From positions 25,390,001 to 25,454,000 of the forward strand of contig JAYKYS010000004.1 of NCBI GenBank assembly GCA_036924285.1: a DNA stretch of 64,000 nt. The letters run 5' to 3'. The DNA is from Asterella californica (taxonomy: Eukaryota > Streptophyta > Marchantiopsida > Marchantiales > Aytoniaceae). The translations under genes were made by a program, and so were the position numbers. Shown here in pieces: positions 36,425 to 49,152 of the stretch (position 1 is its first letter; each line of letters opens with the position of its first letter). Below the pieces are notes generated by a model that was not told where the DNA came from, made no database searches, and worked only from the letters and a program-made list of their open reading frames with translations.

Positions 36425-39363
36425 TTGTTGGGTTTGAGTCGTGAGGATTGGAGTGAGTATACACGAGAAGAAGATATGACTGTAAAAAGTAAGAGACAGA
36501 TAGAAAAACATATAGCTGAATTGCGCTGTATAGGAGCTTTGGAGGAAAAGGAAGTGATTTTTGGTGTATATCAAGAGTTTATCGATGTACAGTCTTTTGT
36601 TCGTTGGCTAGATGAAGTAGATACGATGGAAGAACAGTTGGGAGGTAGGGTGGTGATCCCCATCCATTCTCCTGAAGTCTATGAGGAGATTGCCTCGTAC
36701 TTGCGATATCAATCTCATCCGAGACTGGAGAATGAATGGAAGGATGCAGTCTGCTGGTGCGGCTCTCGTCAGGAAGCAAAAGTACACGCCAAATATAAAG
36801 TTATGGCGAGGAAGGTGAAGCTTGTGGCGACCCAATTGCCTGTTGATTCGCAACAGCAGATGGAGTCAGCCGCCATTGAGCATGTACTCAGAAATCCTGC
36901 ACGAATAGGGCATCAGTTTACTAAGGAAACACTCGAACAACTCCAGATAGGAGGGGGTGGTTTCTTGACTGAAGAGAAGAAGACTTTTGAACAGATGATT
37001 GTCAGTCATGGTAGAGCATTTTCTTTTTCAGCTGAAGAAATTGGTTGTATGGATCCGAGTGTGATAGCTCCGATGGTGCCTCATGCGCCTTGGGACTTGA
37101 AGCCGATTCCAGTCCCTCGTGACTTGCTGCCAAAGCTCATTGAGCTATTGAAGGAGAAGATGCAGATGGGTATCCTTGAGCCATCTATGGCTCCGTACTC
37201 TAGCCGAAGGTTCACGGTGCCTAAGAAGTCTGAGGCTTTGCGCTTTATCCAAGACTTGCAGCCTGTCAAACATCACGATTCGGAACGTGGGAACAGGACC
37301 TGTGGTTGATGAGGTAGCTGAGGCGTTTGCTGAGAGGTCTGTCTATTCTATCGGAGATTTGTTTTCGGGTTATGATCAGTTTCAACTTGCCTTGGAGAGT
37401 AGAGACTTGACTACCATGCGTACGCCTTTGAGATTGATGCGGATGTGCACTCTTCCTCAGGGAGCAACAAACTCAGTAGCACATATGAAGAACGCAATGC
37501 GCTATTTGCGCATTGCGTTGAATCAGGTGTTGCGAGAATTTGTACCTGAGATCACTATCCTATTTCTGGATGACATTCCCATGAAAGGCTGTCCGGTGGA
37601 AGACAAGGATGAGACAGTGACTTCCAATGGTTGCATGAAGTTTATTGCTAACCATATTCAAGATGTGGGCAGGATTCTAACACGTCTGGAGGAGGTACAC
37701 CTCACTCTATCAGATACTAAGTCTCGTTTTGGAATGTCAGAGGTTATGGTGGTTGATCATTTGTGTGGCACATTCGGAAGAAGACCGAACCCAGAGAAGG
37801 TAGATGCTATAGCAAGAATAGCAGACTGTACCAATATCACTGAGGTTCGATGTTTCTTGGGAGCTTGTGTGTTCTTTCGTGTGAGTATCCCTCATTATGC
37901 ACACATTGCCGAGCCTTTGTATGCGCTTCTGAAGAAAGGGAAGAGGTTTACTTGGCGGGAAGAACATCATGAGACGATGGAACGGCTAAAGGAGATTCTG
38001 AAGTCTCCGTCCATATTGAGGAGACTTAACTATCAGAGAGGAAGACCTGTGATACTAACTGTAGACACGAGTCCAAAGGCGATTGGATGGACAATTGGTC
38101 AAGAAGATGCAGATGGTGTGCGGTTTGTTTCTAGGTTTGGAGCCCGAATCTTGACAAGCAGACAACGTAACTATCCTCAAGTAAAACGTGAACTATGAGG
38201 AGTTGTTATTGCTATGAAGGTAGATCGGGAGTTCTTGATTGATACTCATGCGATTTTAGAAACAGATTGTTTGCCTTTGCTTGGTATGGTAGCAAACTGC
38301 AATACTCCAGACATAGCAATGTTGAGATGGATTGCTTACATCCGGAGCTTGAACCCTAAGTTGAAACACATTGCCGGGAATGGGTTCTTGATTTGGTAGC
38401 AATGCCTCCTGGGTTATGAGGTATGAGTTACTTGATGTTGGCTCGAGAAGACCTCTCCAACTTTGTGGAAGGACGAGCTCTGAGGACGAAGACCACAAAA
38501 GGGATATGTAGGTTTGTTCTTGAAGATATTATCTGTAGGTACGGATCTATAAGGAGATTGCGTGCAGACAGAGGAGAGTTGCGTGGTACGGAAGCGAAGG
38601 AGTTCTTCACCCAACACGGAGTGAAACTCAAACTCACTACTGCTATGAACCCGGAAGGGATTGGTAAGAGCGAGAGAGGACATCCGTCGATTGTTCAAGC
38701 TCTGGTAAAGGCATGCGATGGTAGGCATAGATAGTGGCCTAGGTTGCTCTCTTTTGCTCTATGGGCTGACAGGTCGACTCACTGCACTACTATTGGATAC
38801 ATGCCCATTGAACTGATGTTGGGTCAAAAACCGATTATGCCGGCAGAGGAGGACTTTCCTACATTGGCTACTTTACCGTGAGAAGACGAAATGGATAGCG
38901 TACAACTTCTTGCACTTCGAATCAGACAGTTGGAACATACAGAGGAGGATCTTATAGAGACTCAACAGAAACTGAGAGAGGCCCGTCTCAAGAACAAGGA
39001 CAAGTTTGACAAGACCCATCGGTTCCGACCAAAGTCCATACATGCTGGAGATTGGGATTTGGTATATGACAGTACCTTAGAAAATCAGCACTCTACGTTC
39101 GGAAATTTTCTAAGAGGTGGTTTGGTCCGTATGTTGTCTTAGAAGTGCATCAGAACGCTACTTACTCTTTACGAGAGCTTGATGGTACACCTCTAAGGAT
39201 TCCTGTTGCGGATAAGCGTATCAAGTTGTTTAGAAAAAGAGGAGAACCCGTTGAGCTAGATGAATTTTTGGAGTCAGATCAGATGATGGATGCCGATGCA
39301 GATTTGCTATCAGAAAAAGACGCAGAGGACGTTGAAGAGGACGATGGCAATTTAGAGAACCTT
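36425..39363 (+). pseudogene. Gypsy reverse transcriptase, RNase H and integrase, broken
   Basis: RT starts near 37,160 (GILEPSMAPYSSRRFTVPKK). A frame change near 37,263 moves to the next frame, with GDLFSGYDQFQLALES, TLPQGATNSVAHM and the catalytic FLDDIPMKG. Connection and RNase H follow (VEPLYALL-type region, VDTSPKAIGWTIGQ, then KREL-stop). A TGA at 38,196-38,198 replaces the Trp expected there. Integrase sequence resumes at 38,423 with core acidic motifs AREDL, ADRGE and GKSERGH; the zinc domain before it is deleted. A C-terminal region (DKFDKTHRFRPKSIHAGDW) follows. Additional stops lie at about 38,732 and 38,881. I recall this RT/IN subtype from large families in other genomes but cannot name the clade. 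Confidence 0.8.
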
Positions 39364-39421
39364 GGAGACTAGTGGGAAAGTTGACACATATCGGAGGATG
39401 TACAGGTTTGGAGGGGGCGAA

Positions 39422-41427
39422 TGTCGTAGTGCGTGGTGTTCAAGATGATGAAACGGAGCTTCAGAAGACACTCAACCAGCATTTGTTCAGGAAGCTGCGA
39501 CCTAGCTTATCAAGCTGGGCAGGAGCTAAGCTAGGGCTACGCTTGGCAAGCAGCCCCCTAGCTTGGGTTGAAATATCACCTTGAATGAGGGCAAAAGTTT
39601 CCAGAATGCAGAGCTCTACGAGGAGAGCGACCTCATCCTTCCAGTTTTGACAAAAAAGTGTTTTAAGCAATAGTTAGTACGGGTTTTAGACTGAGAAATA
39701 TACGAAAGAGGAAAATCTGTCGATTCTGGCTCGTGACTCAAACTCAGAATCTGATAACGTGAGTGTGTAGGTGTTCACAAGTACTATAGTTTTGACTCCT
39801 TGTTCATTAAAAACGGAATTGTATAGAGAAGTTAGCGCAGGAAAGGCTAGTAAAGACTTTACAAGAAATTTTCCTTAAGAAAACATATGTATAGAAAATT
39901 TAAGCTTCTTGAAGGGAACCAAAGGCCATCCCAGTGATATGACGCCTGCCTAGGAGAAAAGTGGTCTCATGATCAATTCCTCCTGGCCTCTGATTCCTAT
40001 TCCGACATGTTGACCTCCTGGAAGGGAGTCTATGTAGGATATGCAGCCACGTCCTGCATATCTAAGGGCGGGAGACAAGTATCTCTCTTAATCGTGGGCT
40101 TCCTGACCTAAGCCTCCACATGCCATCCTGAATATACTATGGGAGATACCTGGTGCGCATATTGAGAGGGGAGGGGGGGGGGCTGAAAGCCCTGTGGGGC
40201 AGCCTCATAAGTGTTGGGGCTTCAGCCTACATTGGATGGCTTGTAGTATATTCAAGGTGACATCAAGAGCACGGGAAACTTTTGCTGATCAGTTAATCAT
40301 CGAGTCAGCTTAGCAATGACAAAGAAAGATGTGAGACCTTTAATAATGAAGAGGTCGGCTTTGTAAAGACAACTGTGAAGCTTCTATTAAAAAGGGAGCT
40401 GCTTTAGTAATTAAGGTTCTGTACGTAAGGACAGCAAGGGAGCAACTTAGCTAGGGCCCTGCTTCTGATAAGTGACTGCGCTTATAAGGACAGCAGGGGG
40501 CAGCTTAAGCTGAGGCCTTAACTTTTAGGTTAAATACCTGCGGCGGCTTGGGATCGGGACACTTTTCAAGGGATTTAGGAGCTGAAGAGGAAGGAAGAGG
40601 ATTAGGGATTTAGGATCGGGGACGTGCAGGAGAAGCTTGGAGGCTGGGAGAGATCAATTTTCTGACAGAATTGAGGCGGACCAGTGTTTGGGAGCGGGAA
40701 CTTTATCTATTATACAATTTAGAGGCAGAACTACCTTCTGAACGGACGGGAGGTTGTTTTATTGAGGGAGATCGTTTGATAATCTGCAGAGGACTTTGAT
40801 CGATGTTGGGTTAAATTCCTGATAGTTTCAGTTGGGAGATTGACGCAGAGGGAGGATTAAGAGTTGGAAGAGTTTGAATTTACCTACTAGGCTGTTTGAG
40901 GTGAATCTGGTGAGCTAGGAGCATCTATCTGAGCGGAGGAGAAGACAGGGACTGAGAAGATCGGGTTTTCTGAAAAATTTTGGTGTTGAAGCTGTTGCAG
41001 GAAGGGATACAAGCGTTGGGGTTTCAGAACTTCATCGGTTGTAGGGTTTGGAGACTAATCTGCTGGAGAGAAGATTAATTGAGTGGGAATTGACTGTTTG
41101 GCATCTGCAGTGATCAACGTAAGGAGTTGAGTAGAGATAGGTTGTAAATTGAAATACGTGGAGGACTATTGAGTGTGTCTGGAAGAGAAATAAAGCATCG
41201 TGAGTTCAAGTTTCTCTTATTTGTTGTGTCTGAAGGTGGATCTGTCTCTTGAGACTTGACCAGAAAAATAGCAAGTGACCTATAGTCAGAGAGTAGTCTA
41301 TGTGAGTGACTCCAGCCGTTGTATACTACCAGCCTTGGCTCTTGTCTTGGTATTCGATTTCTACTCCTACCTCGCGATTTATCACAGCCAAAAGGCTCGC
41401 CCTTCTTGAGAAGGACTCTCCTCGACA
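39422..41427 (+). repeat. Gypsy 3' LTR
   Basis: 2,006 bp, TGTCG...CGACA. It is preceded by a purine-rich tract GGTTTGGAGGGGGCGA (39,405-39,420) that fits a polypurine tract. It retains ~145 bp lost from the 5' LTR. The GCGT duplication follows at 41,428. Confidence 0.9.
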
Positions 41428-41430
41428 GCG

Positions 41431-43920
41431 TGAAAGAGACACCTTATCACCTTGTCACAGTCCTAGACCGCGCATGCGCGTCAGACTTAGAAAACGTGGA
41501 ATTTATCCTCCCAACCACGCAATTATTCATTCACCAGCCAAGCACTCTTATTTGCTCTCCCTACGCATTCAACATAATCCTGCAATCCTCACGGAGCGGA
41601 AATGTACAATGAGAGTCAAATTCTCGATCTCTGTAGTCTCTCTCCCTTGGAACCTGAAATCTCGGAAATCCTTCTCGAAGCGTTTGACACGCAACCGTCT
41701 GGACAGTCGTCAGACAGCTGACGTGTGTGCCCTCCCACCTCGTGAGAGGGCACACGCACCCAAGAGACATCTCTTGACTCGCGAGGACGCAAGCCAAGGG
41801 CTCCTCGGTGCGGGGAGGTCCTCGATCACGAATCAAGGGCCCCCTGGGACTAAGGACACTTAAAGGACACAGATCCCCACTCTAGGTCATCGTGCACTCC
41901 AAAGGACACGTCTCTCATGCGAGATCACGGCCCCCGACAGATATTTACGAGAATACACGGCGTGGGGGTCATTACTCCCAAGCGCAGCGAAGTCTCTTAG
42001 GCGGCACGTCCCTCATGCGGGGACACGGCCCCCGACGGACACTTCCCAATCTTTGGGACGTGGGGGTAATAATCCCCACACGCGGCCAAGACGCGCGGAG
42101 GGTTATTACCTCCGCGGGACGTCAAGTCCCTAGGAGGATAGAGACCCTCACGAGGGGTCGTGGTCCTCAAGGGGCATTGGACCACCTGCCACCTGGGTGG
42201 AACCGCGCTCCTATGTAGGGACGCGGCTCCACGAATGGTGGACAGAGGCTCCATGCGGAGGACGCTTCCTAGCCCGCCACTTGAGCGGATTGCGCTCCCG
42301 CTAACGACAGATTGGACCCCCTCCGCGCAGGCACCTCATTCCCTTTCACAAACAGTGGGTCGGATATTATCATCCGACCCATTGCTCTACATCGCGACAC
42401 GTGTCTAGACTTCGCATCCATGCTTGATGTCGTTCCTCCATATCTCTACCTTGCAGCCTGCACAGCAGTTGTTAGTAATAATGCTACACTATGACATCGT
42501 CGTCTCGATCACATTAACTCACAGCGTTTAGATCAGCTTAGACGCTGTCGCGCTACTTGGCGGCTACATGCTTGACTTCTACTCCGACGCTTAGGTTTAG
42601 TAGTTCTAGAAGTTAGCTCATATTACTTCTAGTCCTTTATATATATATGTTTGACACCTTTGCATACGGTGTTAACACTATTTTGAGTCCTAGTAGGCTG
42701 ATAGTATGCTAGTTATCTTGTTAAAGCATTTGTGCGCTTGTGCAAGTGACTTCTTACTTTTCTATGACGTTCAATGTACATAACTTAGGGTTTCCATGCT
42801 GATAGGGGTTTGAGCTCATGGGTTGTACTTACTTGTTGCCCATGCACGCTTTCTAGCTGATTTAAGTTATTTTTCGGGGTTGCGTGTCGTTTTAGGTAGT
42901 TTAAGTTTTACGTTGGCACTCTAGGGAGCTTGACGTGATAGCCTATGAGTAAAACTAAGTTGCCACGTGGTTTAGGGTACTAAAGGACAACCAAATGGAG
43001 CTATGAACTCCCATTGGTCTGTTTTTGTCTTTTGTTAAACTCTAAATTTAGAAACAGAGCTCTAGAGTGAAGTTCGAGCATTTGGTGAGGGATCTTCGAA
43101 ATCTGAGAGCACAGGGAGAGAGGGCTCGTTATGCCAAGCACTTCCAGTGAAATTTTCGATCGATTTGATGCAATAAAGACGAAGTTATGACCAATTGAAG
43201 TTCGAATTGTGCTAGAATTGAATCACTTTTGTTGGATTTAGGGTTTTCAGTGTCACTCGCAGCAGATTTGAGGAAATTGCTTCAAAACTTCGAGGTTGCG
43301 TTCTCTGCCAGCAGGGCTACGATTTCACAAAAAGTTTCATATCGATTGAGTGACTGAGTAATTCAGGGCGGCCGCTGAAGCCGAGGGGGTCTGAAAAGCT
43401 CTTAATCTAGAGCAGCGAATTCAGGGAAGGAGATCTGGAGTTCTACAAACAATCAGGAGTCCCAACTTCACAGGAGTGTTCAGCAAGCTGTGAACTGCAA
43501 ATCCTGTAAGAAACTTCGAAATTGATCGAGCCAAACTCCTGTTATAGGTCGAAATAGCCATCTAGGTACCCGAAATTGCCGTAGTTTTCTTGCTCAAAAC
43601 TTTTCTGTTCATATCTCCGTGTCAGAATTTGATCTCCGGCTGAAATTTCGTCTGTGAGTTCAGTAGTACCTCATTTGCATGTAGGGGAAGTTTAGAGGTC
43701 TAAACCTTCATAGTTTTCCTCTCCGTGAGTGTCAAAGTTCACCGCCGGATCCTATTACTGCCAGCTAGACCTGAATTTCGCCTTCTGGGTATATTACTAG
43801 ATCTTACACATCTGTGTGAGTGTTTATAGCCCCTGTTGTAACCTGAAAGCCAACCTCTTGAGTGAACAACCACAGCCAGAAGCCCGGCGCTTTCCTAGGT
43901 AGACGGATTACACTCCGACA
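41431..43920 (+). mobile_element. Probable solo LTR of a third retrotransposon, inserted in the copia integrase
   Basis: This 2,490-bp block begins TGAAAGAGACACC and ends TACACTCCGACA. It is followed by ACGCG (43,921-43,925); the same ACGCG precedes it at 32,144-32,148, now separated by the gypsy element that landed on the junction. No coding region, primer-binding site or second LTR is seen inside, hence solo LTR. It contains GC-rich tandem-like units at about 41,900-42,110 (period ~103, each with CATGCG and ACGGCCCCCGAC) and a more AT-rich right half. The boundaries rest on the target duplication and on the copia reading frame resuming right after it. Confidence 0.7.
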
Positions 43921-46900
43921 ACGCGAGAATTCTGTCACTGGTCTTAACCTGCAAGAAGTGGGAGAACAGATCTGCCCAGTATGTCTGCACGGCAAGCAAC
44001 CACGCATCAAATTTCCACGTGTAGCAACCACTCGGGCTATTGAACCCCTTGAGTTGGTACATTCAGACTTAAGCGGCCGCATTTCTCTTTGCACATATTC
44101 TGGCTATGAATATTTTTTAACTTTCATTGACGATTATTTCCGTCACACCGTTGTTCGGCTACTTCATTACAAGAGCGATCGTTTTCAAGCTTTCAAAGAA
44201 TTCCATGTTTTTGCTGAACGGCAAACTGATCACAAGCTGAAAACACTCCGCTGAGACAACGGTGGTGAGTACATGTCCACAGATTTTGAAGCATATTGCA
44301 ATGAGTTTGGCATCCAGCGTCAACTCACTGTTCCATACACGCCTCAACAAAACGGCGTTGCTGAACAGAAAAACCGCACCCTTCTTAATTCAATCCGCAC
44401 CATGCTGCATGAGTCATGCATGCCAAAACCTTACTGGGGAGAAGCTATCAGCTGTACCAACTACATCCAGAATAGGTGTCCGACAAAGGCACTCCTTCCT
44501 AAGTTGACACCATTTGAGTTGTGACACAACCGCAAGCCTGATATTTCACACCTACGTGTTTTTGGATGTACTGCATATTCCCAGGTCCCAGCTGATCTCC
44601 GCTCTAAGTTAGATGATCACTCTCACGTTTGCATCTTGCTAGGTTATAGTGCACGCAGCAAAGCATACCGCCTACAACGTAAATCTGACGGTCATGCTTT
44701 CACTTCACGAGACGTCATCTTTGACGAATCTCTCTTTCTTCATGTATCCTCACCTGTTCTCCTCGATAATTCTATCCTAACAGAAGAATTTTCTCAGAAT
44801 AGCATTGAGTTCTATAACAACCCATCCGGTACCTTCTGCACTAGTTCCCACTCTAGTTTCAGTGAGAGCTCAGCCCCCTCCCTCAGTACTCCCTCCCTCT
44901 TCTGTGTCGTCTCTCATTCCTCCTATCACTTGTCCGCTTGTACCTCTCGTCACACCGTCCAGTTCTGGAGGAGGAGGAGGTGGTGGTGGAGGAGGCGCAC
45001 CAACACCAACTCCGACTGTGAGTTCATTCAGCTCACAATCGAACCAGAACACTCTACCTACTGCTCTGACAATCCCTCGGTCTCCAACGTCACTAACAAG
45101 CCATCACCGTGATCAGTCTCCGGTAGCTGAAAACATAAGTCAGTACCATCCCTACCTCAGGAGGACATCACCAAGCATCCAGCAATGTTGGCCACCGCAT
45201 GAGATCCGACTCCTTGAGACTTCACCAACTGAATCTTCACAAGAGGAGATTCCTTCACCCACAAGTATTCATGTTCCTCCAGTGCTGAGACGATCAACAA
45301 GACAATCAATGCCTCCAAGGCGTGACCATGCTGAAGGTTACGAAAACCCCATTGCTCCTCCAAAACCAAGAAAGCCGAAGAAACAGAAGGGCGCATTAAT
45401 GATAACATTCTCATCAGTCCTCATGGAACCTGTGTCCTGCAGAGATGCACTTTCTTCCCCCAATGCACAACAGTGGGAAAAAGCCATACATGAAGAACTA
45501 GAATCGCATCAAGTTAACGGAACATGGATGTTCACTGACCTACCACATGGCAGACGTCCCATCACCAACAAGTGGACGTTTAAGCTAAAGTTGAACTCCG
45601 ATGGTTCCATCTCTCGATACAAAGTACGTCTGGTGGCTCGTGGATTCACTCAAATCTACGGCCTCGACTACACTGACACTTTTTCCTCAGTGGTAAGAGT
45701 TCAATCGGTACGTCTGATTCTGACTATATCTGCACATCATAATTTACATGTGCACCAGATGGATGTTAAGACAGCTTTCCTGAATGGAACACTTAATGAG
45801 GAGATATATATGAATGTCCCTGAAGAAGTCACTGCTCCGATAAAAGGACAAGTGTGCAGATTACTATGCACACTATACGGATTAAAACAGTCCTCACGAG
45901 AATGATATCTAATAATCGATGGGTTCCTCATATCCCTCCGGTTTATCAAGTCTGATGCCGATGGGAATGTTTACTACTTACATCAGGGCAACCAATTCAT
46001 GATTTTGGTCCTGTATGTTGACGATACCATCATAGCAAGCAATAGCATGGAGTTGATGATAAAAAGACAACTCAGTTCTAGATTCTAGATGAGAGACATT
46101 GGAGAAGTACATCATTGTTTGAGCATAGAGATAAACAGGGACAGATCAATAGGATGGATAAGACCCAATCAATCTCTATACCTCACCCAAAAGCTATTTC
46201 AGTTCTATCTGGAGAACTTTAAGCTTGTTAGTACTCCCATGACTCCAAGTGAGAAACTTCCTACTCATGATCCTCCCACCAATGAGGAGGAGACGGCTTT
46301 ATGCGTCAACTACCTATATCAAAGCGCAACCGGATCCATCAACAGGGCAGTTGTATGTACAAGGCCTGACTTGCCATATACCATAAGCTCATTATCTCAG
46401 CATATGACAAATCCCGACCCAACTCACATCACTGCAATGAAGAGAACTTTCATATACATCAAAGCTACTTTGGATTATCATCTTGAGTACAGGCACTCTC
46501 TTAACCCACGCTCCCTTTTCAGAATTGTGATGCTGACTGGGGAAGTGATGTTGAATCACGACGTCCACTTCTGGAAATTGTTTCATTTTTGTCCAAGGAG
46601 CGATCAGTTGGTCATCCAAGCGATAGCAATCTGTGGCCGTTGTCAAGTATGGAAGCTGAGTACGTATCATTAAGTACGTGTTCTTCAAAAGCGATTTGGC
46701 TACGACAACTACTCACAGATATTGGACTGAAGGATGAACAGCCAACGATCTTATTTTGTGATAATCAAAGTGCTATTGCCCTAGTTGACACGACTAAGTT
46801 TCATGATAGAACAAAGCATATAGATATCCGATATCACTTCATAAAGGATCAAGTCACTCTCAGAACAGTGTTAGTTCAGTATTGTCCAACGGCTGGCATG

Positions 46901-46942
46901 GTAGTTGATATTCTTACTAAGAGTTTGTCAACTCCTAAGTAG
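43921..46942 (+). pseudogene. Copia integrase, reverse transcriptase and RNase H, several stops
   Basis: The integrase resumes with ENSVTGLNLQEV and the CPVCLHGKQ half of the zinc domain. The core follows: HSDLSG, then FIDDY, stop-DNGGEY at 44,252 and QNGVAEQKNRTL. A Pro/Ser-rich linker and Gly/Pro tract lie at 44,860-45,000. RT motifs are KWTFKLKLNSDGS, HQMDVKTAFLNGTLNEEIYM and LYVDDTIIAS (about 46,010). RNase H includes SMEAEYVSLS, LFCDNQSAIALV, the KHIDIRYHFI segment and VVDILTKSLS. TGA stops sit where the family normally has Arg (44,252-44,254) or Trp (44,522-44,524 and 45,903-45,905), and further frame changes occur in the linker and after 46,085. The coding region ends about 50 bp before the 3' LTR. 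Confidence 0.9.
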
Positions 46943-46993
46943 AATACTTGTTATCAAAACTCGGATTGTTAAGGACTAGTCACTGAGTGGGAG

Positions 46994-47249
46994 TGATAGA
47001 ATACTGTGTGAAACAGTAACTATCCTAAACTGGATATTGTGAAAGGACACAACGAGAAGACATCCCTCGACCTTTTACTGATTCTCTTTGTATATCAAGA
47101 GGACCCACCTGGTCCTCTCATCATTATTCATTTATCAGACTTTATCTTTGACTTGGAGTATTCAGCTCTCTCTCTCGCTTCCTCTCTCACACATTTTATG
47201 TATGTCTTCTAGCTAAAAGTCTTAGAGTAAACTACCTTAGTTTTCTACA
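46994..47249 (+). repeat. Copia 3' LTR
   Basis: 256 bp, TGATAGAATACTG...CTACA, followed by the AACCA target duplication at 47,250-47,254. It is preceded by GACTAGTCACTGAGTGGGAG, whose purine-rich end serves as the probable polypurine tract. Confidence 0.95.
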
Positions 47250-47254
47250 AACCA

Positions 47255-48966
47255 TCACATAGCTATCCCTTAACTATCTTATGGATCTTCTCCAAATATT
47301 TTTGCATTAGCATCGTTGTGATGTTCTGTAATAAGAAAACATACAATCAAGACAAAATTATAAAGAAATTTACTATAATTGTTTCATTTACAGAAAATTT
47401 CAGTAACTGTTTATATCAATTTGGTTATGAGATCTTTAAGTAACATCCTTTTATTCCCACCGCATTTCCATTAATCCTGTTATAGGGTATGTGGTATTGT
47501 ACAAAGCTATGATCTAGTTATAGGCTATGTGGTTGTGTACAAAGCTATGGAAATCTAGTTATATGCTATGCGGTTTTATACAAAGTAAGAATTATAAATC
47601 GTTTGGTTCAACCCATAACTCAATTACCTCCTGGAAGTAGCTAGAGAGGTACCAGTCTTGTTTCTCACCTTCCCAAACAAGGGTTAACTCTACATGCCTT
47701 TTCTAGAGAGACTGCGGTGTCCCGGTCTCATGCTTGGAAGTTAACTACACAATATTATCATGTTGGGTCAGGTTAGAGGGAAAGTTTTGTACTTTTCTTT
47801 CTCTGGAAGATTAATCAGATAGAGACAGAGAAACAGTCTGATAACGCAAGATATCCTATATAGTGCGTATCGGTCGAAGGAAGCAATGCGCTTGACTGGA
47901 AATTAAACTACAAAAAGTCAAATGAAACAATAATTGGTTATTGTCGCTGAAGACTCTCTAAGACCATACATCCACCGTGTATATCGATAAAAAGAAATGA
48001 AAATAAAAGCCGTATAGTGATAAAGTTCACTTTATCTTTATTGTAGAGAATTAAAATAAACTAACATTATTTTTACAGGTATGACTTGCCTTCCTATTGT
48101 TGCTGCTTAAACCACAATTTGTAAAAAGTATTATGGGAAGTATATTGTTATTTTTTACAAATTGTTTTACGGAAGTGGATTCTAAGGTTTATGAGGACCC
48201 TGCAGTGCTGGTCTTTGACAACAGAGGCATTTATGTCACATTCAAACTAAACGTAGCGTAGTTTGAATGCACCGTAAATGATGATTATTGTGATTTAAAA
48301 CTAAATTTATAAATTATCATTAAGAGTATTTTAAAATAAAAAATGAAATAAAAAAAGGAATGATCTCTCAACAACAGAATGATCTGCAGCACATGAAGAC
48401 ATTTCACAGCCAACAACAAAAGAAATTACAATAATATATATTAAGAATTAAAATGATTTTCTTTCAATAACGTGATGACACGCAAAACGTTGTGAAGACG
48501 TTCCGCGGATCATCCTGTTAATCAAAATTAATTGATTAAGTAATTAATTAAAATCCTAATGAAACCTAAAATAAAATAAAACAGTCACAGTTGTGAAGAT
48601 GTTCCGCAACGAAATAAAAACTAAAAGCTAAAAATATTAATAAAAACCATAAGAATATTAATTCTTTCTTGAACCGCAAGACCGAAAACTTTCTTAAACA
48701 GTTTGGTTCGTCGCTCGAACAGCTTTTCTTCAGTTTCTTTCTATCCGTCTTACGTGTCTCCACTTTCAAATAATTGCATGGGCATTAATAGCTCTAAGGA
48801 CATCATTAATGTGAATTAATTTACAGTCAATATTCAGTATGAAAGTTATGTCAAAAGACAAAAACACGAATACATGGAAACTTTTACGACACTTGTCGTA
48901 AACTTATAAGGACAACATCCTAGTGGCCCAATTAGAGAAAGGTGATACAAAGGAAGTGGACAAGGT
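47255..48966. other. AT-rich intergenic region
   Basis: No gene recognised. A threefold tandem repeat of about 37-41 bp lies at 47,480-47,587. The remainder is AT-rich with no long conserved frame. Confidence 0.45.
47480..47587. repeat. Tandem repeat, three ~40-bp units
   Basis: Units start GTTATAGGGTATGTGG at 47,480, GTTATAGGCTATGTGG at 47,517 and GTTATATGCTATGCGG at 47,558, each followed by TACAAAG. Confidence 0.85.
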
Positions 48967-48979
48967 ATTACAAACTGTT

Positions 48980-49152
48980 AGACATTATAGGTGCGACAAG
49001 CGATTCTAGAGCTACTGATAGCGGGGCTTAGCCCCGATGTTCTTCCCTTCGGGGTAATTGTTGCTTGGCTTTTCGGGTCCTTCATTCCCTTGTGAGGCTT
49101 GATGGGGTCTTCCCCTCCGTTTGCTATTCATTGGGTCGGGTTTTGTAGAAAA
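48980..49152 (+). repeat. R2-like LINE 3' tail retroposed as a 173-bp SINE-like copy
   Basis: It matches the whole 3' untranslated tail of the LINE at 61.25-61.42 kb, from GACATTATAGGTGCGAC to TATTCATTGGGTCGGGTTTT. It includes GCGGGGCTTAGCCCCG, a self-complementary hairpin. It is exactly flanked by the 13-bp direct repeat ATTACAAACTGTT (48,967-48,979 and 49,153-49,165), so this is a genuine retroposition event with defined ends. Confidence 0.9.

Larger units (their letters stand above)
32150..41427 (+). mobile_element. Ty3/gypsy LTR retrotransposon nested in the copia/solo-LTR junction
   Basis: LTRs start TGTCG and end CGACA, perfect short terminal inverted repeats. The element is bounded by a 4-bp GCGT duplication (32,146-32,149 and 41,428-41,431). 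Internal order is gag, PR, RT, RNaseH, IN (Ty3/gypsy order). It contains frameshifts, premature stops and an internal deletion between RNaseH and integrase, so it is not autonomous. A diverged relative occupies 1-2,937. Confidence 0.9.
30358..47249 (+). mobile_element. Ty1/copia LTR retrotransposon, interrupted by two nested insertions
   Basis: LTRs of 258 and 256 bp (TGATAGAATACTG...CTACA) are flanked by the 5-bp target duplication AACCA (30,353-30,357 and 47,250-47,254). The primer-binding site TGGTATCAGAGCCCG directly follows the 5' LTR and is of the initiator-Met tRNA type usual for plant copia elements. Order is gag-PR, then a gap caused by insertions at 32,150-43,920, then IN-RT-RNaseH, the copia order. 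Several in-frame stops show it is inactive. Without the insertions it would be about 5.1 kb, normal for the family. Confidence 0.95.

Noticed and set aside
41306..41863. 185-codon open frame at the gypsy/solo-LTR border
   Set aside because: It runs across the end of the gypsy LTR into the solo LTR, so it is a chance frame spanning an insertion boundary.
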